Positions 34,870-47,100 of a stretch of 64,000 nucleotides of DNA are shown here, in pieces (position 1 is the stretch's first letter; every line of letters begins with the position of its first letter). Both the position numbers and the translations under genes were made by a program. Under the pieces are notes generated by a model. That model was given only the letters and a program-made list of their open reading frames with translations, searched no databases and was not told the DNA's origin. The DNA is from Nereocystis luetkeana (taxonomy: Eukaryota; Sar; Phaeophyceae; Laminariales; Laminariaceae): NCBI GenBank assembly GCA_031213475.1, contig JARUPZ010000019.1, forward strand, positions 3,436,770 through 3,500,769, in the 5' to 3' direction.

Positions 34870-37800
34870 TCAAGAGCGACCAGCTCGACCTTCAACGTTG
34901 CCACCGCGTTTTCCCGGCGGAGTTCCCTGCTCCTCCTCCTTCTCCTCCTCTTTCCCTTCGTCGTTCTCGTCCTCCTCCTCCTCCTCCTGCCCATCCTTCA
35001 TGCCGTTTATATCTTCCCCGGCCGGTACCGTCGGGGTAACGCCTCCATATAGCTTCCCAGCACGGGTGGCGGCGGCAGCTGCTACAGCCCCGGCAGCAGC
35101 CATAGGTGCACTACCGGCAACAGCGGGAGCACGCCGCCGAGAGAGGAAAAAGGCTCGCCGCCTCGCGTGCGAAAGGAGCCTCCGAAGCGGGCCCCGCGAG
35201 TGCGCCGCGCCACCATCACCCCCATCCAACTTCATCCCGCGACCGCGCCCGGCGCGGGCGGCGAATCGGTCTTGGTCTACGCCTTCCTCGCCCGTCGACA
35301 AGGGCGACGGCGAGCAACTCATGTAATCCGGAATGATACTTCCCGACTCGTAGTACGTAGTGTTGAGGTCTACGGGAACCGAGAGCAAGGATTCAGGGAA
35401 GTACTCTAGAGCCACTTCTGCTCCCGACCTGGTCGTGACGCCGCGAGGGTTTCCACGGGGGGGGGGGGGTAGTTTTCCACGGAGGGGAGGGACGGAAAGG
35501 GAAGGGGATACGGGAGGAGAAGCTTAAGCTTTGCACAAAAGAGGATTGAAGCGGGTCGAGGAAACGGCAAAAGAAACCTTCCGGTGGTCCCCTCGTCCAA
35601 CGCCTTTTCACATCTACTTTTTTTTTTCCTTCTTTTTTCCATCCTCCGGCGGATTGGTAAAAATAAAGCTTAAGCTCACCACGCTTCCACGTTTTTGTGT
35701 CGTGTCAATTTAACCTATAGCTCCCGTTGCAACATCAGCACAGGCTGCTGTTACTACCGGCGATTAGGCACGTTGACCCGACCTGACCCCTGAGAGGGGC
35801 AGGTGCGGTGGAGATAGCCACCCGTGAGAGTCATCTCTCTCTAAAACCCTTTTGCTACCGCAAAAAATGACACCATGCTAATTTGAAGTAGTTCATGTCC
35901 GAAAACGGTGGGTGCAGTTGCAGTGATAAAGGGGTTCATAATTATCTGCACGACTATTTCTTAACTGCTGGTCCAGCGTACTGAAGCCGCTTCCAAGGAA
36001 CCACTACCGCTACAAACGTCCTCCTACCTTGCCAGCGGTCCAATGTCCGCTATGTCGCTGCCACCTTCTGGCCCTGCTTCGATTCCATCTCCGGCCACCA
36101 CTGCCGCCGCCGCCGCCGTCGCCGCAGATGTTGCCGAGCCCAGGAACAAATCATAACAGGCTGCAAATCCGCTCCGGCAGCCCTGCAGGATGGTCTTCCG
36201 ATCCATCTCCAATTGGCTGACCTGAAAAATATACAAACGAACCCCGGAGTGTATTGATATTTAAGGAGATGTTGCGCCACGCCATCCCCTGTTGAGCACA
36301 GTGCCTCAAGCGTGTGTTCAGTTGGGTACCATTAAATAGTGTACGTTGGGGGTACCCGGGTACATACCCGAGTATGACCAACACAACTACAGTAGATTTG
36401 GTACCCGGGTACCTCAGAATATACACTCGGGGTACCCGGGTAAATATCCGAGTATGACAAAAACAACTAGAATTGGTACCCGGGTACACCAGAGTATATG
36501 TTCTGGGGGTATCCGGGTACTTACCCGAGTATGATTAAAAAAGGCTCGGTACCCGGGTACCCAGAGTATATGACCCGCGTACCCCAGAGTATATGCTCTG
36601 GGGGTACCCCGGTATCTATCCAAGTATGATCAAAACAACTAGGTTTGGTACCCGGGTACCCCAGAACATAAACTCGGGGGGTGCCCGGATATCTACCCGA
36701 GTACGACAAACTAGGCTTGGTACCTGGGTACCCCAGAGTACATGCTCTGGGGGTACCCTTGTACCTATCTAAGTATGACGAAAAGACTACGCGTGGTACC
36801 TGGGTACCCCAGAGTATATACTGTGGGGGCAACCTGGTAACTACTCGAGTATGAAAAACAAACTAGGGTAAGTACCCCGGTACCCCAGACTATTCAGTGA
36901 GTTCTATACTCTGGGGGTACCCGGGAAATTACCCAAGCATGACTACAACAATTAGGTTTGGTACCCGGGTATACACCTCAGAGTGATACCCTGCAAAATA
37001 CACCCTTGCAAAAGTGTCATGGTCGACCCAGCCCCGTCCCCGCATGGTTTTAGCGCACACCACCCCGGACAACAACTGCTGACGTTGCCAAGCAAGCCGG
37101 GCGGCGAGCCGGCCGCACTGCTGTCAAAACACACGCAGAAAAAGAAGCACAGCCTCGCTCTTCGGGGTCGCCTCCGGCAGACGGTCTGAGGCCTGAGGTA
37201 TCCGTCACCAGACAAGGCAACGACAACCAAGACGGCCTGAGAGAAGGCAATACTGCCATACCCGCCCCTCTCCCCAGCAACGAGCGAGAGACATGACAGC
37301 ACCACACCGACACATTTGTTTGATGCTCTATTTTCGGAGTCACGGGCCTGGCCGGGTTAGGTATACCACCAGGCGGTTATCGAGGCAAACATGATGGCAG
37401 GACTCGAAAACAAAGTATGTTATCAGAGAGGTCTGAATCAAGCACGGCATGCCACCAGGAACACACGCCAACAATATCTCCTGGGTGAACACGCCTACCT
37501 TATTGTACCTGCGCATTCCCGAGACCGTCACACAACCATCTCGTTCGCCGAGCACAACCAACACGCTTCTTCTACCGGAGTTGAAGGATCGACCACAAAA
37601 AAACACACACACACATCGCCATCAAACCAGAAAAAAAAAACATGCACCAACGACCTCTTTGGATGATGCCTCCGGAGCAACGGCCAGAAGAAACGCCTCA
37701 TGTCCACCCCCGGGCCCCCCTTTCGGTGCCGCCTGCGGCATTCCCGTTCGAGACCCCGCTTCGAGGACCAGCGCATCCTCCGCGTAGGTTCGAAGATGTT

Positions 37801-40800
37801 GTAACTGGAACGCGTGCAGAATCAGGAAACGCGGTCATGAGTGTGTGGGGGGGTGTACTCATCTCATGCAAGGCCGTAGTCGTATGGAACCATCGGAGGT
37901 GGACATCGCGATGTGTAGTTTCAGTAAAGTCGCAAGGGGGGCGAGTGATAGTATTCGGTCAAGAGCGCCAAGCGTTTTGACGCAACCAATGGACCAAAAA
38001 TGGGAAACACCACAACGACACGACGACGACGGCAAAACAATGAAAATAAAGAAGAAAAAACACACCACAGTCACAGCAACAGCAGCAATCCCCAAACAAA
38101 TGAAAGAAGCACACGACCTGGCCACAGCAACAGCAACAACAGCAAGTAATTGAAGAAATACAGGTATGCCCACAGCAGCAACAGCAACGACAACAAAACT
38201 CACACCACCACCGACACCACCACCATTAACAAGCAAATAAGACTACCTGGTACAACCACTTCATGCGATGCTTCAGCTACCCCAAGTCAACATTTTAGTA
38301 CTACCTCGTACTGTACTACAGTAGGCCGACTGACGCGCCAAAAGACCGCAAAAAAACGAAACAAAACGGACGGCACGCTCTCACCTTCTGCACGTAGCTG
38401 CTAATATCGGCAGTCTCTGCCGGATCCTCGTGCTGGTTGAAATATTTCTTCACCACACGCGTTTCGTATATGCTCGGTTTCTTAAACAGAAAAATAAAAA
38501 TAAAAAACAAGAATAAGAACAAGCGTAAGAACAAAACTGAAAAAAAACACCAGATCAGGAAAAAGCCCTCCGTACAAAAAACGGATGACGGCGCCCGAGG
38601 GTCGGGAATAGAGAAGCAAGCTGAAAAAGTGTTGGAAAATGGACGAGGCGTAAGGGCGCAAAAGAAGGCCTACGAGGAAAGTTCCTAATACCTGGTAGCA
38701 ATTTAATGGAAATTTCCTGGAATTTTTCCTTCCGAGAGAGCTTCGAGGCAAGAAAGGTCGACGTACCGGATGAGGGGGGGGGGGAATGCGGGGAACACCA
38801 ACTGCTGCCGACCGCAAAGGCACACGTCCGGCGCGGGGAACGCCGGCGAACGCCGGCGAAACGCTCGCCAGTCCGATGCAAAAGCAAGCCAGCGATCGGC
38901 AGCATTAAAAAAATAACCACAAAAACAACCGCCACGAGATTACAACTGATACGGCAATATCAGATGTAAACGCCGACGGCCAAGCGAAACGACAGCAATC
39001 AGGGTGAAAAACAATACAAAACTAACGTCCTATCTAAACATCTTACACGAGCTGACCTTACCTTGGCGCCTGATGGCCTATTGCTTCTTTCATAAAAAAC
39101 AAAACGTCCTATCATACGTACGAACAGGTACTCGCGACAAAGCATCGCACACGGCGGAAAACACCAATCCATCCAGCTCTCGGAATACATCGACAAACAC
39201 AACCGTGGGAGGGGGGGGGCGCGTAGAGGATAAGTGGCTGTATGCCGGCGAAAAGCGCACCCGGAGGTATCATGGACTAGAAAAATTGAAGCGCGTTTTT
39301 TCAGAATTGGTGGAATCTTGTCTTGCCTTGCCCAACACTTGACTCCCCTGCGGTCTGGTGCAGAGCACAACCACGTCCGTGCATCCGTCCTCGATCGCAG
39401 ATCTGACACCATCCGAGAGTTAAGGTTTGGCGGACAGGCGTATGAGCGCGACTGGGTGTGATCAACAAAATCGATGCCCACATCTCGTTCCAGCCATGCT
39501 TCCTCGATGCCCAAGCGTTCACTCCGTACATCAGGTTGAAGCCACACACACAAGGGTGAAGCTTGCCTCCACAGCACTGCCTCCGCCCTCGGGCGACATC
39601 TCAAGTGACAACGCGACATGCATACGCAAACTCGCACATTCGAACCGCCCCCTCCACCCTCCTCTTCCTCAAGGCCAAACCAACGTACACGGTGCCACCG
39701 CAGCTCCCGGGGGGGGGCGGGAAGACGCGCCCCAAAAACAACACGGCAGAAAAATTACCGGTAGGGTAGCGGCTCGAACACCATGGCATCGACCAAGAGC
39801 TCCGGGGTGGCGCAAGCAGCAGCGGCAGCAGCACCAGCACCAGCACCAGCGGCGGCGGCGATGCCCTCAGGCGCGCTCCCGGCGGCCGAGGCCGCCCCCC
39901 CCTCATCCTGCCCCCCCCTTTTCCCGCCGCCTTTTCCTAGTGATCTCAACGATTGAGATCGTCGCCACTGGCCCGCCGCCCACGACGTGGCTCGTGACGA
40001 TAACTTGACCCTGCCCCCTCCGTTTCCCTCGTATTCTTGCGAGACTACAGCCGTAGCGGTGGTCCGTTGCTGCTGCTGACGTTTTCCCCACGCCGAATCG
40101 GCCAGCTCCCCCGTGGGCACGGAGAGCAGCGGGCCGGCCAGTCCCGGCACGAGCATCGAAGCGCGGATGCAAGCGGTGAGCTCGCTGAAAGTGGAAAAGT
40201 GACCTCTCCGAGAAGCCAGGGAGACACTGCTCATGCTGCTGACGCCGCTCGCCTGACGGGAAAACCACGGGTGGGGGGATGGGGGGGGGGGGGGGGGGGG
40301 GGGGCAACGTGTAACATGTACGTAGCGAAACGAGAAAACAATAACAAGAAATGTATTTAGCGTCGCCACCGAAGGCGAGGACCATAAACGTTTTGTATAC
40401 TAGTGGAAACGGGGTGTATCTGTGGTACAGGATGGCAGGTGGGCGGATTGGGCGCTGCTTAACCTCTTTACCACTCCACCCATGTTTTGCGGAAAAAATA
40501 GTAGGAACTAGAATCGGATGCTCTTGCAGCGGTGAAAAGGTCACGTGCGGAAGCACAACACACCGTTGCGTTGCAAGAATAAACTCGTACACGTCAAAGA
40601 CAAAATGAGCCCGGGGGACCGGAGGGGGGGGGGGGGGGGGGGGGATTGGAAGGCCTCAAGTCGCGCTCACGCTCACGCTCGCTCTGACGCTCGAGCAAAA
40701 ATTCTAACTCGATATGTTCGCCATGATTTTGTTGCCCGTATATACACGCTCGCTCACCACGACGTGCAGGGGCTGCAGCTTGTCGTTGGCCAGAAACGCA

Positions 40801-40934
40801 CCGAAGTCCAGGGCGTGCACCCTGCCAACCACATCTTCGAGCAGGTAGTCCAGCCCAATCACCTTTGCGAACCTCGCCCCCGAATCGGGTTCTGAACGCG
40901 CCCCATCGTCCTCGGTCGTACCTTTCCTGGCAGT

Positions 40935-40972
<38 letters not shown>

Positions 40973-41546
40973 CAGAGGCACCAGCAGTAACCTTGGGCAA
41001 TTCGAAACCCAGGGCCTGCGGGAATTTGGCCATATCTATGAACTTCGAGCCAGCCGATGGGAGGATGTCGTGGTACACCGCGGTTCCGTTCGACTGACGA
41101 CTGACGAAGTAAGCGCCTATTAGGGTAGGTGCATTGAGGGGGGGGGGGGGGGGGCAGGGGGGAGAGTAGGGGGGAGGGGGGCGAGTAGACCGTGCATGTG
41201 AGGTTTTAAGCTCACAACCTCAATGTTTCGAATTTCCGAATTTCCACCAGCAAGCTTCAACCTCTCGAGCAATATCAGGAGCGCAAACCAATCGCCGCTT
41301 AGATCTGAGGGAATACAAGATCGCCAAGGACCAAAATTTCAGTCGCCGGGCCCAGGAGAGCCGACGTGTTTTACGCCGGGGGTTCATGTACGCAGGCTGC
41401 TGCAGTCAAAAGCGTAGGACGGAGATCGCGTTATCTGGAACTCGCGCCGTTTCAACAGCACGGTTCATACTGTAGGAGTTGCTTGGAGGCGATAGTTGCC
41501 GCGACGGTTCTCTTCACGTACGAGCAAAAGACCGCAAAACGCGTGT

Positions 41547-41585
<39 letters not shown>

Positions 41586-43970
41586 GCGCGCGATGCCTCC
41601 CGCGCCTTCGCACAAAGGCTGAGCCCGACTGCTGAGCCCGACGGTTCAGCCCGAAAACTCCGCCCAGAGGTTCGCGCCGTACACCACGAGCGCGAGCGCT
41701 GTCTCTCCCTCACCGACTAGGCTCCCCGCCGAAGCACCGTAGACGCCGTCAAAGCTGTCCGCCAAGCCCAAGAAATGGATGCACGAGGCCATGCCCGCAG
41801 CAACGCACCCGCGCATTCCGCCACCCTGTCCCCACACAACGTACAACAACATTGGCGTTGTCGGCAGCGTGTGATAAATCTAACAAATATGACATAATGT
41901 ACTCATAGGCATCAGGTGCTTCGTGTCCTCGTCGTCGGAATATAAGAAAGGGTCCAGAATTTGTACCACTCCGGGATGAAAAACTGTGGAAGTAGCGTTT
42001 ACCTGTTAGGCATTAATTTGAAGACTAAATATCATCACGTTTACGCCCACAGCGGTATGAAAAAACTAATTTGGGAGTCGCGGCCTCCCCGTCACTTGAC
42101 CGGAACCAAAGAGATGAAAAAAACCCGTCCAAAACGTGTTGAAAATCGGACGTACGCCTAGTCCTCTTCAACGAGACAGCGCGAATCCCCCTCACGTTGT
42201 GGACCGCCGGCGACGCTGGAGGAAACCCCGTCTTTCCGTCCCGGCGCGATTTTTTAAAGAAACGGCCGTCCGAATGGTGACGTTCGTATTTACCACGGCC
42301 TACTGCGCACAGGTGCTTCGAGGACGAAAATCTCCGTGTTGGCTGTCTCGCTCCGCTCGCCTTTTGAACTAAGCGGCGACGACATCGAGCACTTTCAGTC
42401 GAGAAAGCGCGTACTGCCGCCGGTCCGTCACGCGTAGAGGTGGCAAAATAGGAAACGGCGCTTGACTTGTTCTACTACTATGCGTATCATACTGCTGTTT
42501 TGCCAGTAGACTTCGACCCTTAGAACGCTCCGATTGGTTTTGAAAGCGGCTGCGCTTACTCTACGTCACTCGTTGGAAGCTTAACGCTGCGTGCGTGGGC
42601 TGGACAACCGGTGTTACATGCAGCCTGGTTGTCACGTTGTCACGCCACCATACACCGCAATGGTTCCGAGCAAAGGCAGAGCTGCCCGTGTTCAACTCGG
42701 GAACAACAAGCGACACACAAAATCTATTTGGTGCTGACACCATAGGGTCGGTCGTTTTGCGACGAAAAAAACTCCTCCTCACTACCAACACCGCCACCAC
42801 CGTCACCATCGCCACTACCACCCCCACCTCTATGGCGAGGCCGATGCGGCGTCCATCTCCGTGTCCGGACGGACGCGTTCCCGCGGCCGCTCGCCCCAGC
42901 AGCGCCTCGACCGTAGGATGCAGCAGGTTCTCAACCTCCCCTCCACCACCCTCGCCTACACCACTACCATCACCACCATCACCATCGCCAACACAAACAC
43001 CACCAACACCATTGGTAGCGCCAACATCACCGCCGCTCTTCACCGCCGCCAACCCTTCCGGAGGTTCGCCGAAAGCCACGCTTTCGCCTCGCCACGTGAG
43101 CACCGACAAGTCTTCCAGCCCCCACTCTTCCGTTTCGACGAGCCGGTACAGCTCGTCGATGGAGTGGACCTCAAGGAGAGGCCGAGGGCCGAAAACGGAC
43201 CGCCAGAGACCTCGGCCCTTCCCGCCTTTCACAATCTGCCGCCCCCTGATGGTGGAGTGCTTGCTACGTCGGCGTTTAACCGTGGAGGCGGAAGTCGGGG
43301 ACGTCGAAGACGGGGACGTCGTAGACGAGGGAGGCTTTGCAGAAGAACCAGATTGCAACGATTCGGCGAGCGCGTCTTCGTCTGTTTCGGAGGAGACCGC
43401 CGCCGCCGCCATTGTCAACTGTTCGTCTTCCTTGTCCTCCTCCTCCTCCCCAGCTTTCGTGGTTGCTTCGGCTGTCGTTGTCTGCTGCTCCACCACCACC
43501 GCTCGTCTTCGCGCTCGCCGGTTCCCGTGCGGAGGAAAGTAGGTGTTGTTCGCCACCGGCGCTCCGTCGTCGTCGACTGCTCCCGGTGCGACGTCATTGA
43601 CGATGGCCACTGCGGCACGCGCGAGAGCCTCTTGCTTCGACTTGTTCTTGCGGCGGACCCGCGCCAGCCTCCTCGCTCGGCGTCGGATGGCCCCCTTGAC
43701 TCGTCGCTTCGATGACGGCGATAGTTCGCGGCGAGGGGAAGAAACTCTCCCCTTCTCCTGCTCCGCAGCTTCTACTGTGGAGTAAAGACGGGCTAGCGCT
43801 TTGAACCCTCGCCGATGCACTGTTGGTCCTGTACGTTTGTTGAGCTGAGGTCGACGAACGAAGGGCGGAAGCGCGCTGTTCAGACCGAACCCTTCGATCA
43901 TGCTTGTCCCCAGCTTGACAGCAAAGGTTGCTACCACCAGAGCGCAACAGTGGTACATGTTTCCCGCCAT
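34870..43970 (-). CDS. Patatin-like phospholipase with long N-terminal extension
   Basis: Nine exons on the minus strand: 43970-42828, 41825-41714, 41116-40758, 40252-39759, 39402-39339, 38480-38385, 37804-37655, 36221-36028, 35428-34870. Phases agree at every join, total 1,056 residues plus stop. The join AIE|GGGMRG builds the oxyanion-hole loop, and GASAGS holds the catalytic Ser (GxSxG). Later come HDILPSAGSKFIDM, RASMLVPGLAGPLL, LVDAMVFEPLPYRS (catalytic Asp in VDA) and TDVVVLCTRPQGS, all in patatin order. Such enzymes hydrolyse acyl chains from membrane lipids or triacylglycerol. The first about 380 residues are basic, Ser-rich and acidic by turns. The start starts MAGNMYHCCALVVATF; an ATG 19 codons upstream (44027) is in frame. 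The C-terminus is acidic (Glu/Asp runs). Confidence 0.88.
35844..35938. mobile_element. M1 MITE, strongly diverged
   Basis: AAACCCTTTTGCTACCGC and CAGTGATAAAGGGGTT frame a core with AATTTGAAGTAGTT as in other M1 copies, but the GTCCCGTTTT arms are eroded. It lies in patatin intron 8. Confidence 0.5.
36335..36985. repeat. Degenerate 75-90-bp tandem array rich in GGTACCCGGGTACC
   Basis: About eight units each contain CCAGAGTATATGCTCTGGGG, a palindrome around GGTACCCGGGTACC, then ACCCGAGTATGA and AACAACTAGGTTTGGTACCC. Units vary by substitutions and small indels; the first has ACTACAGTAGATTTGG where others have ACTAGGTTTGG. The array is almost entirely self-complementary. It lies in patatin intron 7. 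Confidence 0.85.
37850..37905 (-). repeat. Short fragment of dispersed repeat R2 end
   Basis: On the minus strand it reads like the R2 end block CGACTACGGCCATGCATGA (here TGCAAGG form). It sits just upstream of a patatin exon acceptor. Confidence 0.45.
39339..41825 (-). CDS. Patatin catalytic core exons 2-5
   Basis: Exon 2 (41825-41714) encodes GGGMRGCVAAGMASCIHFLG and GVYGASAGSLVG, then donor GTCG|GTGAGG. Exon 3 (41116-40758) starts GAYFVSRQSNGTAVYHD, carries a CAG-run poly-Ala insert at about 40936-40975, and continues GLDYLLEDVVGRVHALDFGA. Exon 4 (40252-39759) holds ELTACIRASMLVPGLAGPLL, a 90-residue low-complexity insertion, and LVDAMVFEPLPY. Exon 5 (39402-39339) completes RSAIEDGCTDVVVLCTRPQG. 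The insertions fall between conserved patatin blocks, so the core should be intact. Confidence 0.9.
41547..41583. repeat. (CAG)n microsatellite
   Basis: About twelve perfect CAG units lie in patatin intron 2. A related CAG run is inside patatin exon 3, where it encodes poly-Ala on the minus strand. Confidence 0.95.
42828..43970 (-). CDS. Patatin exon 1: N-terminal extension, possible plastid-type presequence
   Basis: 381 codons. A hydrophobic start (MYHCCALVVATFAVKLGTSM) is followed by EGFGLNSALPPFVRRPQLNK. Stramenopile plastid proteins use a signal peptide followed by a transit peptide with Phe at the cleavage site (ASAFAP-like), and the G-F step here fits loosely. Then come Lys/Arg-rich (about residues 80-130) and Glu/Ser-rich low-complexity parts. 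A folded block follows: SIDELYRLVETEEWGLEDLS and LLHPTVEALLGRAAAGTR. The exon ends AIE|GTGGGG. Targeting is inference. Confidence 0.75.
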
Positions 43971-44199
43971 GCACGCAGTAGTTGCTGCACAGCAGTGGTG
44001 CTGGGCGTGCAGCAGGGCACAACACACTGCCCAAACGTAAACGTATCATCAACATCGCGACACGCGAAAGGGGAACCTTTTTCAAAACGCTTCCAAACAA
44101 TCGGAACTCCCTTATTTTTAACGCGCGAAAGCTCCGCGAAAGCACGAAAGCCCCCTACTCCCCTACTGGACACAACAAACGAAGGCTACTGTACGCCCG
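43971..44199. promoter_or_regulatory. Candidate bidirectional promoter
   Basis: The patatin-like gene (minus, ATG at 43970 or 44027) and the SNM1-like gene (plus, ATG at 44200) diverge across 172-229 bp. No repeat is inserted here although both flanking introns are full of them. No TATA box stands out. The role is inferred from geometry only. Confidence 0.45.
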
Positions 44200-47100
44200 A
44201 TGGCGACGCAGGACGAGAAAATCAAATGGGTGGAGGGTAGCCCCTTCATGGTCGATGGCTTCCGCTTCACCAACACTCGCTGCAAGCACTACCTCCTCAC
44301 GCACTTCCATTCAGGTTGAGCCCTATATATACACTGCGTTTTTGTCGTTGTTTATTGATGTTATGCAATTCTCGTTTGTGCTGGTGGGTACAGGCAGCAC
44401 GCAGTTATTATGTACCCGAGGAAAATCATTTCAGTGCTCACGCGCCGGCTGCGTTTCTCGCTCGGCCGGATTGAATCCTTGGACCCTCCTGACAGCTGCT
44501 ACCTGCTGTGCCTGCTGCTGTGTCTTGGGGCTTGACATAGAGGTGGTTTGACTCGTGTGTCCGTCGCGTATCGAACGTGGAGAGCAGGAAGACATTCTCA
44601 CCACTCGCGTTTTTTTGTTTCATATCGATATGAGGCGAAGCCACTCCGGCCTGAAAAACTCAACAGCCAACGGCACCAGTCGCAAGTTATCAAGAATCAC
44701 CCAGACTTTCACAGCAGAACAACCAACCATCCAACCAACGAAGCAGGAAGCAGCAGCAGCAGCTGCAGCAGAGCAGCAGAGCAGCAGTCACTGCAGTGTG
44801 AACGAAATCGCAAGTCCGTGCATCCCTTGGCTTGAACATCGATCGATCAGTCTTTCGCCCTCACGCCTCACTCACCCCACGTCCCTTCCTCCTATTAATA
44901 CCTACAGAGGAAGACCTGAATAATATATGAAAAAACACGGAGGTGTCAGTCATCTGTCACCCTCCGAAGTCGCAGCCCAAAGAGAATGTGTCGTAATTTA
45001 TCTTGAAGCAGCACGAATGGTCGGCGTGGGTTCGCCCTCCTTGCGGTATACGTACTCGTATCGCATCATATTGTTGTTGATGTTGTTCTGACCCCATCAA
45101 CTGCGAAGTTGTAAAATCAAGGGAATTCGTCGCGTCACACAAGGGTGCTGAAGCCCTAGGAAGATTCGAAAAACCATGAAAAATCGAAATTGCGCTGGGA
45201 AGAACGACGCTGCCGACCTGAAAATACAGAATACGCGAGGCGACGAAGAAGGCCCACACATGGAACCAAGAAAATCAATGTGCAAAACTGAACCTGGTAT
45301 TAAATAACATGGCTGGGGATATCCACTGGATGTCGACGGGTAGACAGAACGGTTTAATGTGAAGAACACACACAGACTTTAACTACAGGGCAGTGAGTTC
45401 CCCCCGTTCCCACAACTAGCCAACTCGTGGCTACTGACTACGCGTTAATACTGACTTTTAAGCGATTGCTGACATCGCTGTCTACATAGCACGAAGCGCA
45501 CGTTGGTCGCAGAGATGAACACGCCTGCTGGCTGGGATGCTGTCAGAGTGAAGAGTGAACACTGAACACTCGCGGACATGCGCTGAAAAGAGCAATCGAA
45601 CGAAAAACGACGATACAAATATCAACGATCGTTATCGTTATGTCTTCCCGGCGGACTGTCTGGTCAGAAAAGGTGCAGCACAACTATGATGGAACGCCCC
45701 TGATACTTGCGGGAGTCGTTTCGCATGAAGGGCGTACAACTCGCAAACACTACAAGACCAGTGACGTAAATAACAGATACCTGGTACATACTACTGCCTC
45801 GTAAAAATATTGGAAAAAAAAACGATGACTTCTGCTGCTCTCGTAATGGTGTGCACGCCGGTCGTGGTTTTCCGTGTGCCGCCCTGCTGCCGTTCTCCAT
45901 GGCCGCCTCATCGGCTTGGCCCAGTCGGCCCGCTGCTTCGCACGTACTCTCGTTGCCACTCCCTTCCAGCCGGTCACCTTCTCCCCCCTCCCAAAAACAA
46001 AAAGCTCCTCGCACGTGTGGTTCTGATCTAGAAAAACAATAATTCTCGCGCAGGGCGAGTACAACCCGTCTCTTCCCCGCTCGTCGAGGCTCTGTCTCCC
46101 TCCCCCTTCGTCGTCGAATCCAGCCCCCTGCCGGCGCAGTTAGACTGCTGTGCCGTAGTATGGCCCGTGGTGGCGCCTGCCTCCGCGCACGGACATCCCG
46201 ATTGAGCATTGCTGCTCTGCCGCTGCTGCCTCCAAAAGACGCGCGAATCGCAGGTGTCCGTGCCTGACGCACCGCGTACGACCTAACGCTACTGCTGTCA
46301 CGCCTAGGCGTCGCGGCCTCACGCCACAGCAAGAAGGCATCACTCCTTGAGGGTGAGCCCGGCCTTTTTACCCGCCAGAAGGACCGACCCTCTCGCTATA
46401 AACCTGATGGGGGAACGGAGGTACAGCAGTAGTTTATACCAGGTATGTATTTGACGTACAGTAGTCTTACATGCGTATCCCTTACTGTGATTTGGCCTCG
46501 GAGGATTTTTCTTCCACGCTCTTTCTCTTTCCTTCCATGCTCACACTTCACTTGACCATCGACATGCAGCACAACCAGTGTCCGGGCCGATTTTTCAATC
46601 TTAAAAGGGATACAAGCTATGTTGTCACAAAAACTACGACACAACTGCTGTCAGTAGAGATACAGCAGCAGTAGCCTTCACCGTCATCCCGTGACCCACA
46701 AAACGTACCAGATAAAGTGCCAAAAATATTACGACTGCGTTATGGTTGGTCTGCACGTTGTTTTCAGATTGTCCTATTAATAAACGCGCCGCTTTTGTTC
46801 CAAAAGACCGGTGAAGTACATTGTACTGACATGTTGTTGTGCGGGGCGGTATAAAACCATAGGCGGAGTAGACAAAAATGCGTTACACTTTCAACGCATG
46901 CATGCGTGCCTGTCGTATCCAGTACGATGGAATGTCTACTCTGCTTTCTGTATATAAAATAGTGTAGCATCTCTGTGCCGTAGTTTTGTGACCACAGAGT
47001 TAACTTGTAACTCTCCAGGATTGAAGAGTCAGCACGGACTGGGTGCTGGATTTCTACGGGTAGAAAGAGCGGTGTAATCTTAAGAACACAAGCATACACC

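Noticed and set aside
36335..36985. CRISPR array
   Set aside because: Units are contiguous, degenerate and palindromic with no unique spacers, and the genome is eukaryotic.
42595..43715. Plus-strand open frames opposite patatin exon 1
   Set aside because: Low-complexity antisense of a GC-rich exon. The minus-strand frame joins in phase to the GGGMRG exon.
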